Counted from the first letter of the stretch, positions 1 to 10,911 are shown. The stretch is DNA of 64,000 bases from Paguma larvata (GCA_030068075.1 CM057830.1:20802247-20866246); one strand, 5' to 3'. Numbers and translations are program-made. The notes: generated by a model from the letters alone, not told the origin.

Positions 1-443
1 AACATTTTTTCGATCATGTTTTAATATTTTATGTTCTCCTAAAAACACAAATTGCAAATTAATTGAAAAGCTATTGAGAAATTGGAAAGAGAAGTTGAAA
101 TCATTTAAAAGTAAAAGCCTCCAACTTCAGCCCTAGTAGAAAGAATATAAACAAAACCTTAATGAGCTTGAATTCATAGTTTAATACAATATTCCAGGAA
201 AAGAAGGGTGAATGGGATTAAGATGATTTATTCAAAGCAATAAGTAACTTGGTAGCCGATTCAGGACCATAGCAGTTTAAGGACCAGCCAGGCATGCAGA
301 TAGATACCTGTGTTGCCTATTTGTATGTGGTGCAAACATAACTAAGGTATAAATAAGGAAGAGAGTGCTGGGTAGGTCAAGTTTTCAGGTTTATCAATTT
401 ACATCATACTAAAAGATGAAGAGTACCTTCAAACAGGAATTAC
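1..443. other. unique AT-rich sequence, nothing recognised
   Basis: No open frame, repeat family or RNA motif that I can name. Ordinary AT-rich intergenic or intronic DNA. Confidence 0.5.
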
Positions 444-602
444 AAAGCATTCCTGTTGGCTGACTTTGCCATATCACATATTTTTGCCATTCGAATGAAA
501 AATAGCAGAATGCAATTACAGTTAATATCACCAACTGTGAGAACCATCTTGTTGACAATCTCCTGAAGTCTGCAGTCTTAAATAATACTCAAACATCTAT
601 AA
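444..602. repeat. local duplication, copy A
   Basis: A segment starting AAAGCATTCCTGTTGGCTGA and running through GTTGACAATCT (551-561) recurs almost unchanged at 1536-1663. The copies differ at only a few bases, for example TTTGCC versus TACTC, TTCGAATG versus TCCAATG, and CAATTAC versus CAGTTAC. Copy A keeps about 33 bp between GACAATCT and CATCTATAAATTAT that copy B lacks. Confidence 0.9.
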
Positions 603-835
603 ATTATCATTGCTGTTTTATACTGTAATCTAAATTCTCATGTTTACTATAACTTCAAATAATTTGCTTGCTTCATAAAAGAAAGTTATAAGTAAAAACT
701 CCTAATCCAGACTTTCAGAACACCCCACCACCAAATATTCTACTACAGTACACATTACAGAATTAGTAAGTGAAACTGCTCCTGTAAAAAAGTTTCTTGT
801 TCGATATGTGACTCACATTACAAATTATATATGTG
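603..835. other. unique sequence
   Basis: AT-rich DNA with no recognisable feature, leading into the microsatellite. Confidence 0.4.
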
Positions 836-1011
836 TATATATATATATATATATCCATAGATATCTAGATATCTAGATATCTAGATATCTAGATATCTAG
901 ATATCTAGATATATATCCATAGATATCTAGATATATATATATATATATATATACGTATATATATATACGTATATATATATATATATATATAGGCGCCTGG
1001 ATATATATATA
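836..1011. repeat. AT microsatellite with palindromic ATATCTAG octamer array
   Basis: A (AT)n tract contains six consecutive ATATCTAG units at 861-908. On both sides is the motif ATATATATCCATAGATATC (near 847 and 909). It ends in (AT)n with ACGT interruptions. ATATCTAGATAT is its own reverse complement, so the array can fold into hairpins or cruciforms. Confidence 0.9.
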
Positions 1012-1197
1012 GGCACCTGGGTGTCTCAGTCAGTTAAGCGTCCAACTCTTGATTTCGGCTCAGGTCATGATAAGGTTCCTGTAATGGAGTCCCACATCGG
1101 CTCCGTGCTGACGGCATCATGGAGCCTGCTTGGGATTTTGTCTCCTTCCCTGTATGCCCCTCCCCAGCTCACATGTGCGCATGCACGCACACACGCG

Positions 1198-1273
<76 letters not shown>

Positions 1274-1290
1274 ATAAATAAATAAATAAA
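1012..1290 (+). mobile_element. CAN-SINE (SINEC_Fc type)
   Basis: The head GGCACCTGGGTGTCTCAGTCAG is tRNA-Lys-derived. It is followed by the SINE body, a long CA then CT dinucleotide block (about 1190-1270) and a tail of AAAT repeats. The expanded CA/CT block makes this copy longer than the others. The octadecamer around 981-1000, which also contains GGCGCCTGG, partly repeats the head. Confidence 0.92.
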
Positions 1291-1295
1291 TGTTT

Positions 1296-1507
1296 GGGGC
1301 ACCTGGGTGGCTCAGTCGGTTAAGTGTCCGACTCGAGGTTGATGAGTTCGAGCCCCATGTGAGACTCTGCTGACAGCTCAGAGCCTGGAGCCTGCTTCAA
1401 ATTTTGTGTCTCGGTCACGCTCTCTGCCCTTCCTCCGCTCATGCTCTGTCTCTGTCTGTCTAAACATTAAAAAAAAATTTAAAATAAATAAATATTTAAA
1501 ACAAAAA
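1296..1507 (+). mobile_element. CAN-SINE (SINEC_Fc type)
   Basis: The head GGGGCACCTGGGTGGCTCAG starts directly after the tail of the previous SINE. Body landmarks GAGTTCGAGCCCC and GACAGCTCAGAGCCTGGAG are present, ending in an A-rich tail. It looks inserted into the neighbour's A-tail, a common SINE target. Confidence 0.93.
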
Positions 1508-1535
1508 ACCCAAATTATATATATTAATATATATT

Positions 1536-1663
1536 AAAGCATTCCTGTTGGCTGACTTACTCATATCACATATTTTTGCCATCCAATGAAAAATAGCAGA
1601 ATGCAGTTACAGTTAATATCACCAACTGTGAGAACCATCTTGTTGACAATCTATAAATTATAT
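1536..1663. repeat. local duplication, copy B, plus adjoining AT tract
   Basis: Near-identical to 444-602 in direct orientation, about 1.09 kb away. Relative to copy A it has lost about 33 bp, and the breakpoint lies at an ATCT repeated on both sides (microhomology). An AT-only tract follows to about 1745. Confidence 0.9.
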
Positions 1664-1745
1664 ATAATATATTATATATTAATTATATTGTGATATTATA
1701 ATTATATTTACATATAATTAATATATATTATATTATATATATGGA

Positions 1746-2360
1746 ATCTTAAATATATCTCAAATTTTCAATGTTATCTGGTCATATCCAAGAGTAGGGT
1801 TTTAGTTTTAATTTTTTATATTCGAATGTTAGTTTTTATTACATACTTTTTAAAATAATGTTTAAAAAAAGAAGGAAGAGATGTACACTATATATTAATT
1901 CTTTGTCTCTATTATCCTTACATATAGACAGCCATACTGAACATTGTTATAATTGTTCCAGACATGGAAAGAAATACTTTTCTATGGAACTAGAAATATA
2001 GAGGGTTTCTTAGCACATACGTCCAAAGCTGTGCCAAAAGGCTAGCACAAAAAGGCAAGTACCTACTACATTGTAAAAATATTTTGACAGAATGTAAATA
2101 AAAAATTAATAATATCCTTGTAATATATTAATTTGAAGAATGCCAAAAGCCCACATATGCATAAATATTTACCTTCTAGTACAAAAATTTCCATAATCAT
2201 TTCTTATTCGAGGTAAAAGAACATTAGACAAAATATAACCACTACCTAATTACTATTATTTAGTAGTAGTGGTATTAGAAGTAGCAGCAAAGAATTGTAT
2301 TGTGGTAGCAGGTTGGTTTGGTTAAAATGCTTTTCAAAGGTTAATCCATTTAACCTTTTG
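1746..2360. other. unique AT-rich sequence
   Basis: No gene, repeat family or regulatory motif that I can defend. Confidence 0.4.
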
Positions 2361-2364
2361 TTTT

Positions 2365-2530
2365 TCCTTAACAGTTTTATTGAGATAGAAATCACATACC
2401 ATAGAATTGACTCACTCGAAGTATACAAATCAATGGTTTTTAGTATATTCACTGATTTGTGCCACAATCACCGTAATTAGAACATTTGTCTCACCCCAAA
2501 AAGACACCTTGTACCCTTTAGCTAACCTCC
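2365..2530 (-). mobile_element. ancient L1M 3' UTR fragment
   Basis: The + strand reads CAGTTTTATTGAGATAGAA, then ATCACATACCATAGAATTGA, CAATGGTTTTTAGTATATTC and CACCCCAAAAAGA. These are the diagnostic words of the 3' UTR of old mammalian L1 (L1MB/MC type) read in antisense. Subfamily not resolved. Confidence 0.75.
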
Positions 2531-2584
2531 TCCTCCACTTCCTACCTTCTTCCTCCATTTAACCTTTATATCCTAGGAGGGGAT

Positions 2585-2606
2585 ATATATATATATATAT
2601 ATATAT
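2585..2606. repeat. (AT)n microsatellite
   Basis: Uninterrupted AT dinucleotides. Confidence 0.9.
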
Positions 2607-2618
2607 CTGAATACTCTC

Positions 2619-2760
2619 AACCCCATTGACATTTGAAGAAACTGAGGTATAGGAAAGTTCAATGATTTGCCCAAGGGCATACAGATAGTATGGAAAGAAG
2701 ATGGGATTTGAATCCAGATTATCTGGCTGCAGATTCTTTGTTATTAACCACTGTTCTCTA
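2619..2760 (+). mobile_element. MIR SINE fragment
   Basis: Contains the MIR core in sense orientation: GAAACTGAGGTATAGGAAAG, then TTGCCCAAGGGCATACAGATAG, GGGATTTGAATCCAG and the TTAACCACT end. Diverged, as expected for this ancient family. Confidence 0.85.
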
Positions 2761-3339
2761 CAGCTTCCATTAAAAAAGTGAAGTATATTTGAACTTTGTT
2801 ATGGATACTCGACACACACAGTGTAGCAACAGCTGAGAGCCAAGCAGGCCAAATTTCAAAAAATGATTCTGGGACTTTAAAGCTGGGTATAGATCTGTCA
2901 TATGTTTTCGATCTGAACTGTACTGAATCTTTAGGCTTCATGAATATATTTCAATTTCCACATAATTTACCACCTTGGTCCCAGATACACTGCCAATATC
3001 AAGGCAGGACAGGACACTAGTTTAACGACAAGAGATAACTTATGTCACATAGATACAATTTTTCACAAAACTAAAACCCAAACATCCTTACTTTTCCTCC
3101 TTCAGGGACGAACTATTCACACACTTAATACGTTTTTTGTAGTCCTTTGAAAAGGAGAAACAGTCAGTGCTATGCCAGTGCCTTTGTGCAAATTAGAAAA
3201 GTCACCCAGTCTCAAGACACTGTGTTGCCTCTACTGGAGATTTGTTACAATAAACTGACTGTGGTAGAAGACACAGTGCTTCTGTCAGGACATTTCTGCA
3301 AGAAACATTCAAATCCATGACATGTATTATGTGAATGTT
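2761..3339. other. unique sequence
   Basis: No recognisable feature. Short open frames on both strands have no recognisable domain and are treated as chance. Confidence 0.4.
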
Positions 3340-3380
3340 CTTTTTTTTTTTCAACATGTTTTAAATGTTTGTTTATTTTT

Positions 3381-3419
<39 letters not shown>

Positions 3420-3586
3420 CATGAGCAGGGGAGGGACAGAGAGAGAGGCAGACACAGAATCCAAAGCAGGCTCCAGGTTCCAAGCCGTCAGCACAGAGTC
3501 CAATGCGGGACTTGAACTCACAAACTGCGAGACAATGACCTGAGCTGAAGTCGGACACTTAACTGACTGAGCCACCCAGGCGCCCC
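3340..3586 (-). mobile_element. CAN-SINE, antisense
   Basis: Read antisense: poly-T, TTTGTTTATTTTTGAGAG, a long (GA)n block, GCAGGCTCCAGG, GAACTCACAAACTG, CATGACC-like, then GAGCCACCCAGGCGCCCC as the reversed head. No clear TSD seen. Confidence 0.92.
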
Positions 3587-3779
3587 AAGCGTCCATCTTT
3601 AGATATGGCACCATATGGTACTACACTGCCCGTGAGGCTGTACTCAGTGGGCATGAATCCACAGCCACCCAATGATTACTCTCTGAAGGCAGAGGGAGCA
3701 ATCTTATAGCTGGCATGCAAGGTTTCAATCCTGGGAGTTTGCTCCCTGGGACTTTAACTCCCATATTTACAACAACTAC
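3587..3779. other. unique sequence
   Basis: No identifiable element. May belong to the upstream part of the LTR-like sequence that follows. Confidence 0.3.
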
Positions 3780-4256
3780 ATATTATGCTGGTAGCCAGAG
3801 GAAACCTCATTTAAAATGGAGTCATGGAACCAAATGGAAAATCTCTCATGCCCCACCACTCCTCCATCATCACTTGCAGGCAGGTAGAGATGTACCTTGC
3901 ATTCTCAACAGGAAGAAGCATATACTTTACTACCCTAGCAGAAGGAAGAAAGGATTTCTTCTTGCCCGGCAACAGCCCACCCAGTGAAAGACTGTCACAA
4001 CTCAGCCAGTGAAAAGCCACTACACTTCAAACTCCCAGTTTACTTCAAAGGACTTTTTGTTTACAAGAAACCCTCACAACTCCCCCATTTGCTATATAAA
4101 AGAAAATTCCTTTCCTTTGCCCTTGGGACTTGCCTATGGTTTTGCCATACTTGCATGTCCTGAATTGCAATTCTCTGTAGTTCTGAAATAAACTCATTTT
4201 GCTGATAAAACAATTGGCTGTTATATTTTTAGGTTAACCCAACCCATGAGCATTAA
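3780..4256 (+). mobile_element. candidate ERV LTR (class-I-like)
   Basis: The end of this stretch has LTR layout: TTTAAAATGGAGTCATGG upstream, a TATA-like GCTATATAAAAGAAAATTCC at about 4091, then TGAAATAAACTCATTTTGCTG (poly-A signal near 4187), and finally TTTTTAGGTTAAC. I could not fix the TG...CA ends or a TSD, and no internal retroviral sequence adjoins it. Likely a solo LTR or fragment. Family not identified. Confidence 0.5.
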
Positions 4257-6490
4257 CAGTAGTGAGCTGGAATTCAGGCAAATAAATTATCAACCACCTC
4301 TGTCAGAATTTGTATGTGTTCACTTGAGTCCTGTTGACCATATGTATCTTCCTCTCATTGGTGGTAACTCTTCCCCAAGGGGTGGGTTGTCAGAGTCCCC
4401 AAGCTTCTTCCGTTCACTATGACTTCTCTGAGTGTGCTGATGAAATTAAATGGTACTATAATTGGGTTACATTGTAGGGGTGGAAGCTAACTAACTCCCC
4501 TCTCTAGTGTGTCATTGTTTCTCTTCTCCTTCTTACTCATCATTTGACTAATAATCTTTAGTCTTTAATGTTCCAGAATAGTAATTTTCAAATATCAACT
4601 GGAAAGCAGTTCGCTTTTTTAGCCTTGACGTCTATCAAGTGAGTTAAGTGTTCTTTAGATGGTTTAGCATAGTTTGCTGTGTTTTCTCTGATTTTCTACT
4701 AACAATTGAGATACCTCATTAGCCCAGAACCCCAGGTTGCAACCATCAATGGCACAGTCTGTGGTCTGCCACAATCCCAAGCTTTCTGTCATGTTTCTGA
4801 AGTCACACAACCAGCACTTAGAAAATTTTAAATGTTTTGCTCCTCTCTCTCTCAATGCATATGAGTTGGTACCACAGAGAGAATGTCTCGACATCCTTGC
4901 TGCTAAGCAGGTCTCTTTGGTTAATACTGACATTAGAGTCAATAAAATCCATTTAGTCCAGTACACGAAGGCACATAGACAAGTGTAATGTTATCAATGC
5001 ATGCCTTAAAAAAAGATTCACACAAAGATGTCTGACCTTATCTGTCATGAGGCAGGAAACTAGTGAATAAAGTATGGAGTGTCACTATCAGATAGTTATA
5101 TTTTGACCAAAGTTATAATTTTTCTTTTCTTTTCTTTGTCTCCATCTAGTATAGCCCCTAAGGCCCCCAAATCCCAAATCAGCAATTAAGGAGAGATTGA
5201 GCAAGATAAGGATATGCTAAATTAAGAGTATAATCCTAGTGCTATGTCAGGAATCAATTTGACTTCTTACATATCTTTTACCACAAGGTTCTAAAAGGAC
5301 CGAGGAATCAAAGAGGCCAGGCTCTCTTGAGATCTGATGCCTTTAATTCTTTTTTTTGGTATCACAGTCCTGACTTGATAATTCAGTAAATAATTAAAAG
5401 CTTCTGCAGCTTTTTAACAAACTTGAGGTTATAGCCACTTCACCCCTAAGAATAGTTTTAATTTTCTAAAATTTTAAGCGCTGTTTGGTAGAAGTGAAAA
5501 TATGGGTGCTTGAGATGTGCCTTACTATAATAGTATCTCACCCACATATTTGCCCATCAGAACTGGCTCTTGGCAAAGGACATCATTGATTCGACTTCTC
5601 AGTCTCTTAAAGATTCTCTGCTAATCCTCCTACAAGAATCTTGCAAAATGGAATTACTTCACCTAAATAAACAAGGACAGATGATATTTGACCATTCATC
5701 TACATTAGCCATAGGAGATTTGAGATTAGCTTTTCCAAAATTCAAACACTAAAGGGCATGGATTTTAATCCAAGAAATCCAAATAAGAACTGTACACACC
5801 ACCACAGTGGAACAGGCACAGCATGTTCTGGAAAAAGCACCTCAGACTGCAATCATTCTAAACCTTCCTAAGAAACCTCAAAGATCTTAACACTCTGTAG
5901 TTCTACATGAGAACACCCTTCATGCCATTCAAAGAAAGATACAATTTAAAATTTTTAGATTCCTCTTCACTTCATGCTCTCCCCCCATTTTTCAGATACT
6001 GAAAATATTCTAAAATAAACCCTCTTACAGTGTTGACAGAGAAGAATTATATGATGGGGTGGCATTTAGGTCTTTTCTGCCTGTTACTTCTGATGACAAC
6101 AGAAGTGAATTCTCAGTAATGGTGACAGGAAAAACATTCGGCTATTCTCTCTCTGCAAAGACAATATTTGAAGAAGCCTGTTCAAAACAACCTCCATTTA
6201 AACTTCCTGGATCCAGGATAAAACATTAGATACATTTCTCTCCTTTGACCATATCCTTCCTTCGGTAAAGCTTAGACGGTTTCGAACTGGGTTACACCTG
6301 TGTTTCTACCTCTAATTTTGGCATCACCTGGGAATTGACTCAAGTAAGGGTTAAATTTTCTAATTTCCCTTGATGTCCTTTATTTATTTAAGATTTATAA
6401 TCTGAACAACTTTATTTTCCTCTGTTTTATTTAATTTTTCCAGCATTTTATTTTTTTCCCATTATAAATGTAATCTACTGTCAAACGGAA
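4257..6490. other. 2.2 kb without a recognised element
   Basis: Mostly AT-rich unique sequence. Several frames of 60-100 codons are open (for example 4664-4966 minus and 5570-5752 plus), but none shows a domain, splice-consistent continuation or conserved start context that I can recognise. Possibly very old, unrecognisable repeats. Confidence 0.4.
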
Positions 6491-6494
6491 AAAT

Positions 6495-6700
6495 GGTAAC
6501 ATCAATTGCTATATGCTAGACAGTAGACTAAGCAATACACACACACATACACACACATTCTTATTTATTCCTCACACCTTGATGAGGTAAATTAATATAC
6601 CCATTACAAAGATAATTAAACTGAGACACAAGGATTATGTAAAGAATGCTTTTCACAGAGAGAGTTGAAGTTCTGTGCTTAGGTGCATGCACTTTGGACT
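6495..6700 (+). mobile_element. MIR SINE fragment with CA tract
   Basis: Degenerate MIR: TATATGCTAGACAGTAGACTAAGC, then TTATTCCTCACACCTTGATGAGG, CCCATTACAAAGATAATTAAACTGAG. A short (CA)n at about 6538-6557 interrupts it. Confidence 0.65.
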
Positions 6701-7462
6701 GAGATCCTGTGTATCAAAATGTTAGCAGCACAACTTATTTGTTAGGCACTATAAGCAACTCTACCTCCACTAGCTCCTTCACAGTTGTCAAACACAGACT
6801 TTTCTTGAATAAAAGTTAATATGCCCCATTATCAGACCCCGAGTATAGGCACATAAACATACACACACATATAGACATTGTTGTTTCAGTTCATATGTAT
6901 GCCTCAAGCAGAAGTGATAATTACACGACAATAAAAATAAAGTATCATTCAAATTGGTTTGTTCCAAATGGCTTCCTGAAAATTATTTTGGATATAGTCA
7001 CATAAATATCTGTGCAATATACTGCCAGAATTTCTCAGTACTAGGACCCAGAAAGCAATAGTATATAGTTAGATGTCCAGTTAAACACTGTAAAAATACC
7101 TGATATGCTCTGTGAGCTTATAAACACAAAGTTGGCATTATTATTATACATTATTCAATCTAATTTAACAACGTGACTTTAAAATTTTGTCATATTAGCT
7201 AAAGTTTCTTACTATTTTTAGACAACATTTTATGTGCGAACTTCAAGGAAAGCATTTCTGGAAAATGCAATCATAGATAAGATATGGATCCTGTCCACCA
7301 GTACTTTATAATCTATCCAGATAGATTTAAAGCAAAATGGAAGATATGTCTTTAATTCAAGTAGAGACTGATAACCAAATGATAACTCTCATAAAAGTGG
7401 GTACACATGAATTACTATAAATGGAAAGAGAAAGAAAAAGATGATTTCTAGATATGGTAGTC
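6701..7462. other. unique sequence
   Basis: Nothing recognised. A short CA-rich patch lies near 6860. Confidence 0.4.
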
Positions 7463-7477
7463 AAAAAAGGATTACAA

Positions 7478-7981
7478 CAAGCAGTATTATCAACAATAAC
7501 CAAAGGATGGAGAGACCGAATGTCCATTGACTGTTGAATGGATAAAGAAGATGTGGTATACATACACAAGGGAATGTTACTCAGTCATCGAAAAGAACAA
7601 AACCTTGCCATTTGCAACAATGTGGATGGAGCCAGAATAGATTATGCTAAGTGAAATAAGTCAATCAGAGAAAGGCAAATACCATCTGATTTTCCACATA
7701 TGTCGAATTTAAGAAACAGAACAGATGAACACAGGGGACGAGGGGGAAGAGAAGAGAGGAAAACAAACCATAAGAGACCCTTAACAAAAGAGAACAAACT
7801 GAGGGTTGTCTGCGAGATGGGCTACATGGATGATGGGTATTAAGGAGGACACTTGTGATGAGCACTGGGTGTTGTATGCAAGCAATGAATCAATGAGTTC
7901 TACTTCTGTAACCAATATTGCACTGTATGTTAACTAAAAATTAAGTTAAAAAAGTAAAGATAATAAAATCAAAAAAAGAAG
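7478..7981 (+). mobile_element. 5'-truncated carnivoran L1 (ORF2 3' end and 3' UTR)
   Basis: Contains AATGTCCATTGACTGTTGAATGG, CAACAATGTGGATGGAGCC, AAGTGAAATAAGTCAATCAGAG, GATGAGCACTGGGTGTTGTATG and CACTGTATGTTAACTAA, the usual 3' end of carnivoran L1. The candidate TSD is imperfect: about AAAAAAGGATTACAAC (7463-7477) versus AAAAAAAGATTAAAAC (7982-7996). No intact ORF remains. Confidence 0.88.
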
Positions 7982-7996
7982 AAAAAAAGATTAAAA

Positions 7997-8384
7997 CATC
8001 TAGGAAACAACATGCATACATCCCTCTACTTACATGGAACATTTCTATATATGTTATTTTTGAAAAATCTTTTGTTAATACCTATACAGGAAATTTAAAT
8101 ATATATTATTAAATAAATCTAAATTATAATCAATATCATTCTCAGGTCATTCAAATACAGATTTTCCTTTTGTAAAACCATTCAGAAACTTGTTTATAAC
8201 ATTTTACATTGTCTAACGATATGTCTATCTATAGAAATAAAGCAAGCTTTATAGTACTCTGCTTCTATTCTCCTTTAAGAATAAAAGCATAGTTGGACTT
8301 ACATACCAGTCCTAGATGTGTTCCTGGAAGCAAAATAGGAACCATGAGTCATTTATGCTCTTAATTCACAAACATGACACACTT
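7997..8384. other. unique AT-rich sequence
   Basis: No recognisable element. Confidence 0.4.
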
Positions 8385-8890
8385 CTAGGTAATACAGATA
8401 GAACAGTGAACAAAAGAATAATGTGTCTAATATTATGGAGCTTTTATTTTAGTGAGGGAAGTTGACAATATATAACCAAATACATGTACATACGTAAATA
8501 TTTCCTGTATCATGCTGGGAGATGCTAGGGGCCATGAAGGAAAATATGAAAGGATTAGGGGGTAGAGAGTACGACATGGAGCACGAGTTTGTGCTCTCCA
8601 GTGGTCAGGGAAGTTGTCTCTGAGGAGATGACGGAGCATAGGTGGCAAACAAAGCAGCATGTGCAGAAACCTTGAAGCAGGTGTTAGATACTGAGCAACA
8701 GCAAGGAAGCCTCTAATCCTGAAGTGCAGATTAGAAAGGGGTAGGAGATGATACCAAAAGGTAGGAAACTCAGGATGCCGTAGGGCTTTGAAAATCACTT
8801 GGAATGAAATGTGAAACCATGAGAGTGTCTTAACAGAAGAAGTCATATGATCTGATTGGAAACTTTAAATGACTGTTCTTCCTAGTATCA
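8385..8890 (-). mobile_element. L2 LINE, antisense, 3' segment
   Basis: The + strand carries the antisense L2 pattern: GATAGAACAGTGAACAAAAG, TATGGAGCTTTTATTTTAGTGAGG, GGTCAGGGAAGTTGTCTCTGAGGAG, GCAGGTG-like, GTAGGGCTTTGAAAATC and ATATGATCTGATTGG. It continues after the L1M insertion at about 10912, so this is one broken copy. The 137-codon minus-strand frame here is a translation of this non-coding L2 DNA. Confidence 0.75.
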
Positions 8891-8939
8891 ATTGTAGAAC
8901 ATAGGTGAAAGAAGATGGAGCAGGGAAACTCACATCACA

Positions 8940-9280
8940 CATAAGAATTAATTCAGATTGGATCATGAACTGAAATATAAGAGCTAAATAATAAAAATTT
9001 TCTATTTATTTATGTATCTTTTATTTATTTATTTAATTTTTTGAGATGGAGAGAGATAATATGTGCAAGTTGGGAAGAGGTGCAGAGGAAGAGAGAGAGA
9101 ACCTTATGCAGGCTCCACGCTCACCACTCCGCTGGACGTGGAGTTCGATCACACAATCTTGGGATCATGACCTAGACCTGAGTCTGTCACTCAGCTGCTG
9201 AGTCACCCAGGTACACCTAAATAAAAGTTTAAAAACAACATAGAAGATCTTTGAGACTTTGTACAAAGCTAAGATTTCTT
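8940..9280 (+). mobile_element. L1M ORF2 fragment, part 1 (split by insertions)
   Basis: TTGGATCATGAACTGAAATATAAG and later AACATAGAAGATCTTTGAGAC, GTACAAAGCTAAGATTTCTT match the ORF2 3' region of old L1 in sense. It is interrupted by a SINE at about 9005-9218 and again at 9281. Inserted into the L2 copy. Confidence 0.7.
9005..9218 (-). mobile_element. old CAN-SINE, antisense
   Basis: TTTATTTATTTAATTTTTTGAGA, a purine-rich block, GCAGGCTCCACGC, GATCATGACCTAGACC and GAGTCACCCAGGTACACC. Divergent from the young felid consensus, so likely an older carnivoran subfamily. Confidence 0.85.
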
Positions 9281-9916
9281 TTATATGTATATAATCAAAT
9301 GTCATACTTTTTTCTTTATTGGTATTATTTGGAGAAATGCAGTGCTACACATATATGCAGCTAGATTTTCTCAATAATACTTCACAGAAATCCTAACCAA
9401 ATTCACTGGTTTTGCTATAGTCCATTCTTTTTAATGGCTGCATAATATTTTATGAAAAAATTTCAATTGAAGTATAGTTGACACATAATGTTACATTAGT
9501 TTCAGGTGTATAAGGTGATATGACAAGTCTATACATTACACTGTGCTCACCACAAGTATAGCTACCATCTGTCACTATACCCCACTATTATAATACCACT
9601 ATGTTTTCTATGCTGTACATTTTTTTTAAAAAATGTTCATTTTTTTTGAAAAACAGAGTGAGTGGGGGAGGTGCAGAGGGGGCGGGCGACAGAGGATCCA
9701 AAGTGGGTTCTACACTGATGGCAGAAGCCCAATGTGGGGCTCGAACTCAGGAACTGTGAAATCATGACCTGAGCTGAAGTCAGATGCTCAACCAACTGAG
9801 TCACCCAGGTGCCCCTCAATGCTGTACCTTTCATCCCTGTGATTTATGCATTCCATAACCAGAAGCCTGTAACTCCTACTCCCCTTCACTCATTTTGCCC
9901 ATTCCCTTCACCCCTA
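9281..9916 (-). mobile_element. L1 3' UTR insertion, antisense, inside L1M
   Basis: TTCAATTGAAGTATAGTTGAC, GTTACATTAGTTTCAGGTGT, GCTACCATCTGTCACTATA and TTATGCATTCCATAACCAGAAG are antisense L1 3' UTR words. The block is flanked by AGCTAAGATTTCTT (9267-9280) and AGCAGAGATTTCTT (9917-9930), a 12/14 match, and the host L1M reads through once it is removed. About 170 bp at the left (9281-9450) is not obvious L1 3' UTR. Confidence 0.7.
9619..9818 (-). mobile_element. CAN-SINE, antisense, with TSD
   Basis: Reversed SINE with poly-T, GGGGCTCGAACTC, CATGACCTGAGCTGAAGTC and GAGTCACCCAGGTGCCCC. It is flanked by ATGCTGTAC at 9610-9618 and 9819-9827. It sits inside the antisense L1 3' UTR, the innermost layer of the nest. 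Confidence 0.93.
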
Positions 9917-10911
9917 AGCAGAGATTTCTTAAATATAACAATAAATTACTGTCCATGAAAGAAAAAAAATGTTAAATTGGACCTTATCAAAGTTCAAAAC
10001 TTCTGCACCTTAAAAGATACCATTAAGAAACAAAAAGACAAACAATAAACTGTAGGAAATATTTGCAAACACATATTCAATATGAGGTTTGTGTCTGGAA
10101 TTTATTTTTTTTACCTTTAACCCCTCAATAATAAGACAAAAGACTCAATCAGAAAATGGCCAAAAGATATGGACATTTCATCAAAGAAGATATATGAATG
10201 ACCAATAAGCACATGAAAAGATGCTTAACATCATTAGTCACGGATACCTTTTTACAGGCACTAGAATGGCTAGTATAAATAGGAAAGGATGTAGATACGT
10301 AGTAACCCTGATATATTGTTGGTGGGAATGTGATATGATACAGCACCTTAGAGAACCGTTTTGCAGCTTTTAAAGATGTTAAACATGCAGCTACCATAGA
10401 AGCCAGCAATTCTGCTCCTGGATAAATATCCAAGGGGAGTGAAAACACACCTACACACAAAGACATGCGTGTCAGAGTTCAGAACAGAATTATTCATAAT
10501 AGCCCCAACCTGGAAGTCACCTAAGTGTTCGTCGACTAATAAATAGATAGACAGAATGTGGTTCCATACAATGAAATTGTCTACAGCAAGAGAAAGGAAC
10601 AAAATATGGACAAGTGCTGTCACGATTGATCCTCAAAAATATTATGCTACATGAAAAAAACCGATACCAGACTACATATTGCATCATTCTATTTATGTGA
10701 ACTGATCATGGAGAGAGAGTAGGCTAGTGGTTTCTCGAGTTAAGGGTGGGAATGGGCATGAGAGACTTCACTGAGAGGATGAAAATGCTTCAAAACTGAT
10801 GTACTGTGATGGTTGTATTACTCACGAAAGTCACTAAAATCATTGAATTGTATGCTTGAAATTTTGTGAATTTTATATGTAAAATATAACTGGATAAAAC
10901 TTTTTAAAAAG
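9917..10911 (+). mobile_element. L1M ORF2 3' end and 3' UTR, part 2
   Basis: AAATTGGACCTTATCAAAGTTC, AGAAAATGGCCAAAAGATATGG, TATTGTTGGTGGGAATGTG, CAGCAATTCTGCTCCTGG and ACAGAATTATTCATAATAGCC follow the C-terminal ORF2 order. Then comes the old 3' UTR ending GTACTGTGATGGTTGTATTAC ... GAATTGTATGCTTGAAATTTTG and an A-rich end. Heavily mutated; no intact frame. Confidence 0.85.

Noticed and set aside
855..935. Regular octamer array as a CRISPR-like repeat
   Set aside because: The units are contiguous with no spacers, in a mammalian genome. It is a microsatellite.
5570..5752. 60-codon frame as a retrocopy fragment
   Set aside because: No protein family recognised and no poly-A tail or TSD nearby.
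8433..8846. 137-codon minus-strand frame, the longest in the window
   Set aside because: It lies entirely in antisense L2 repeat DNA and shows no domain.
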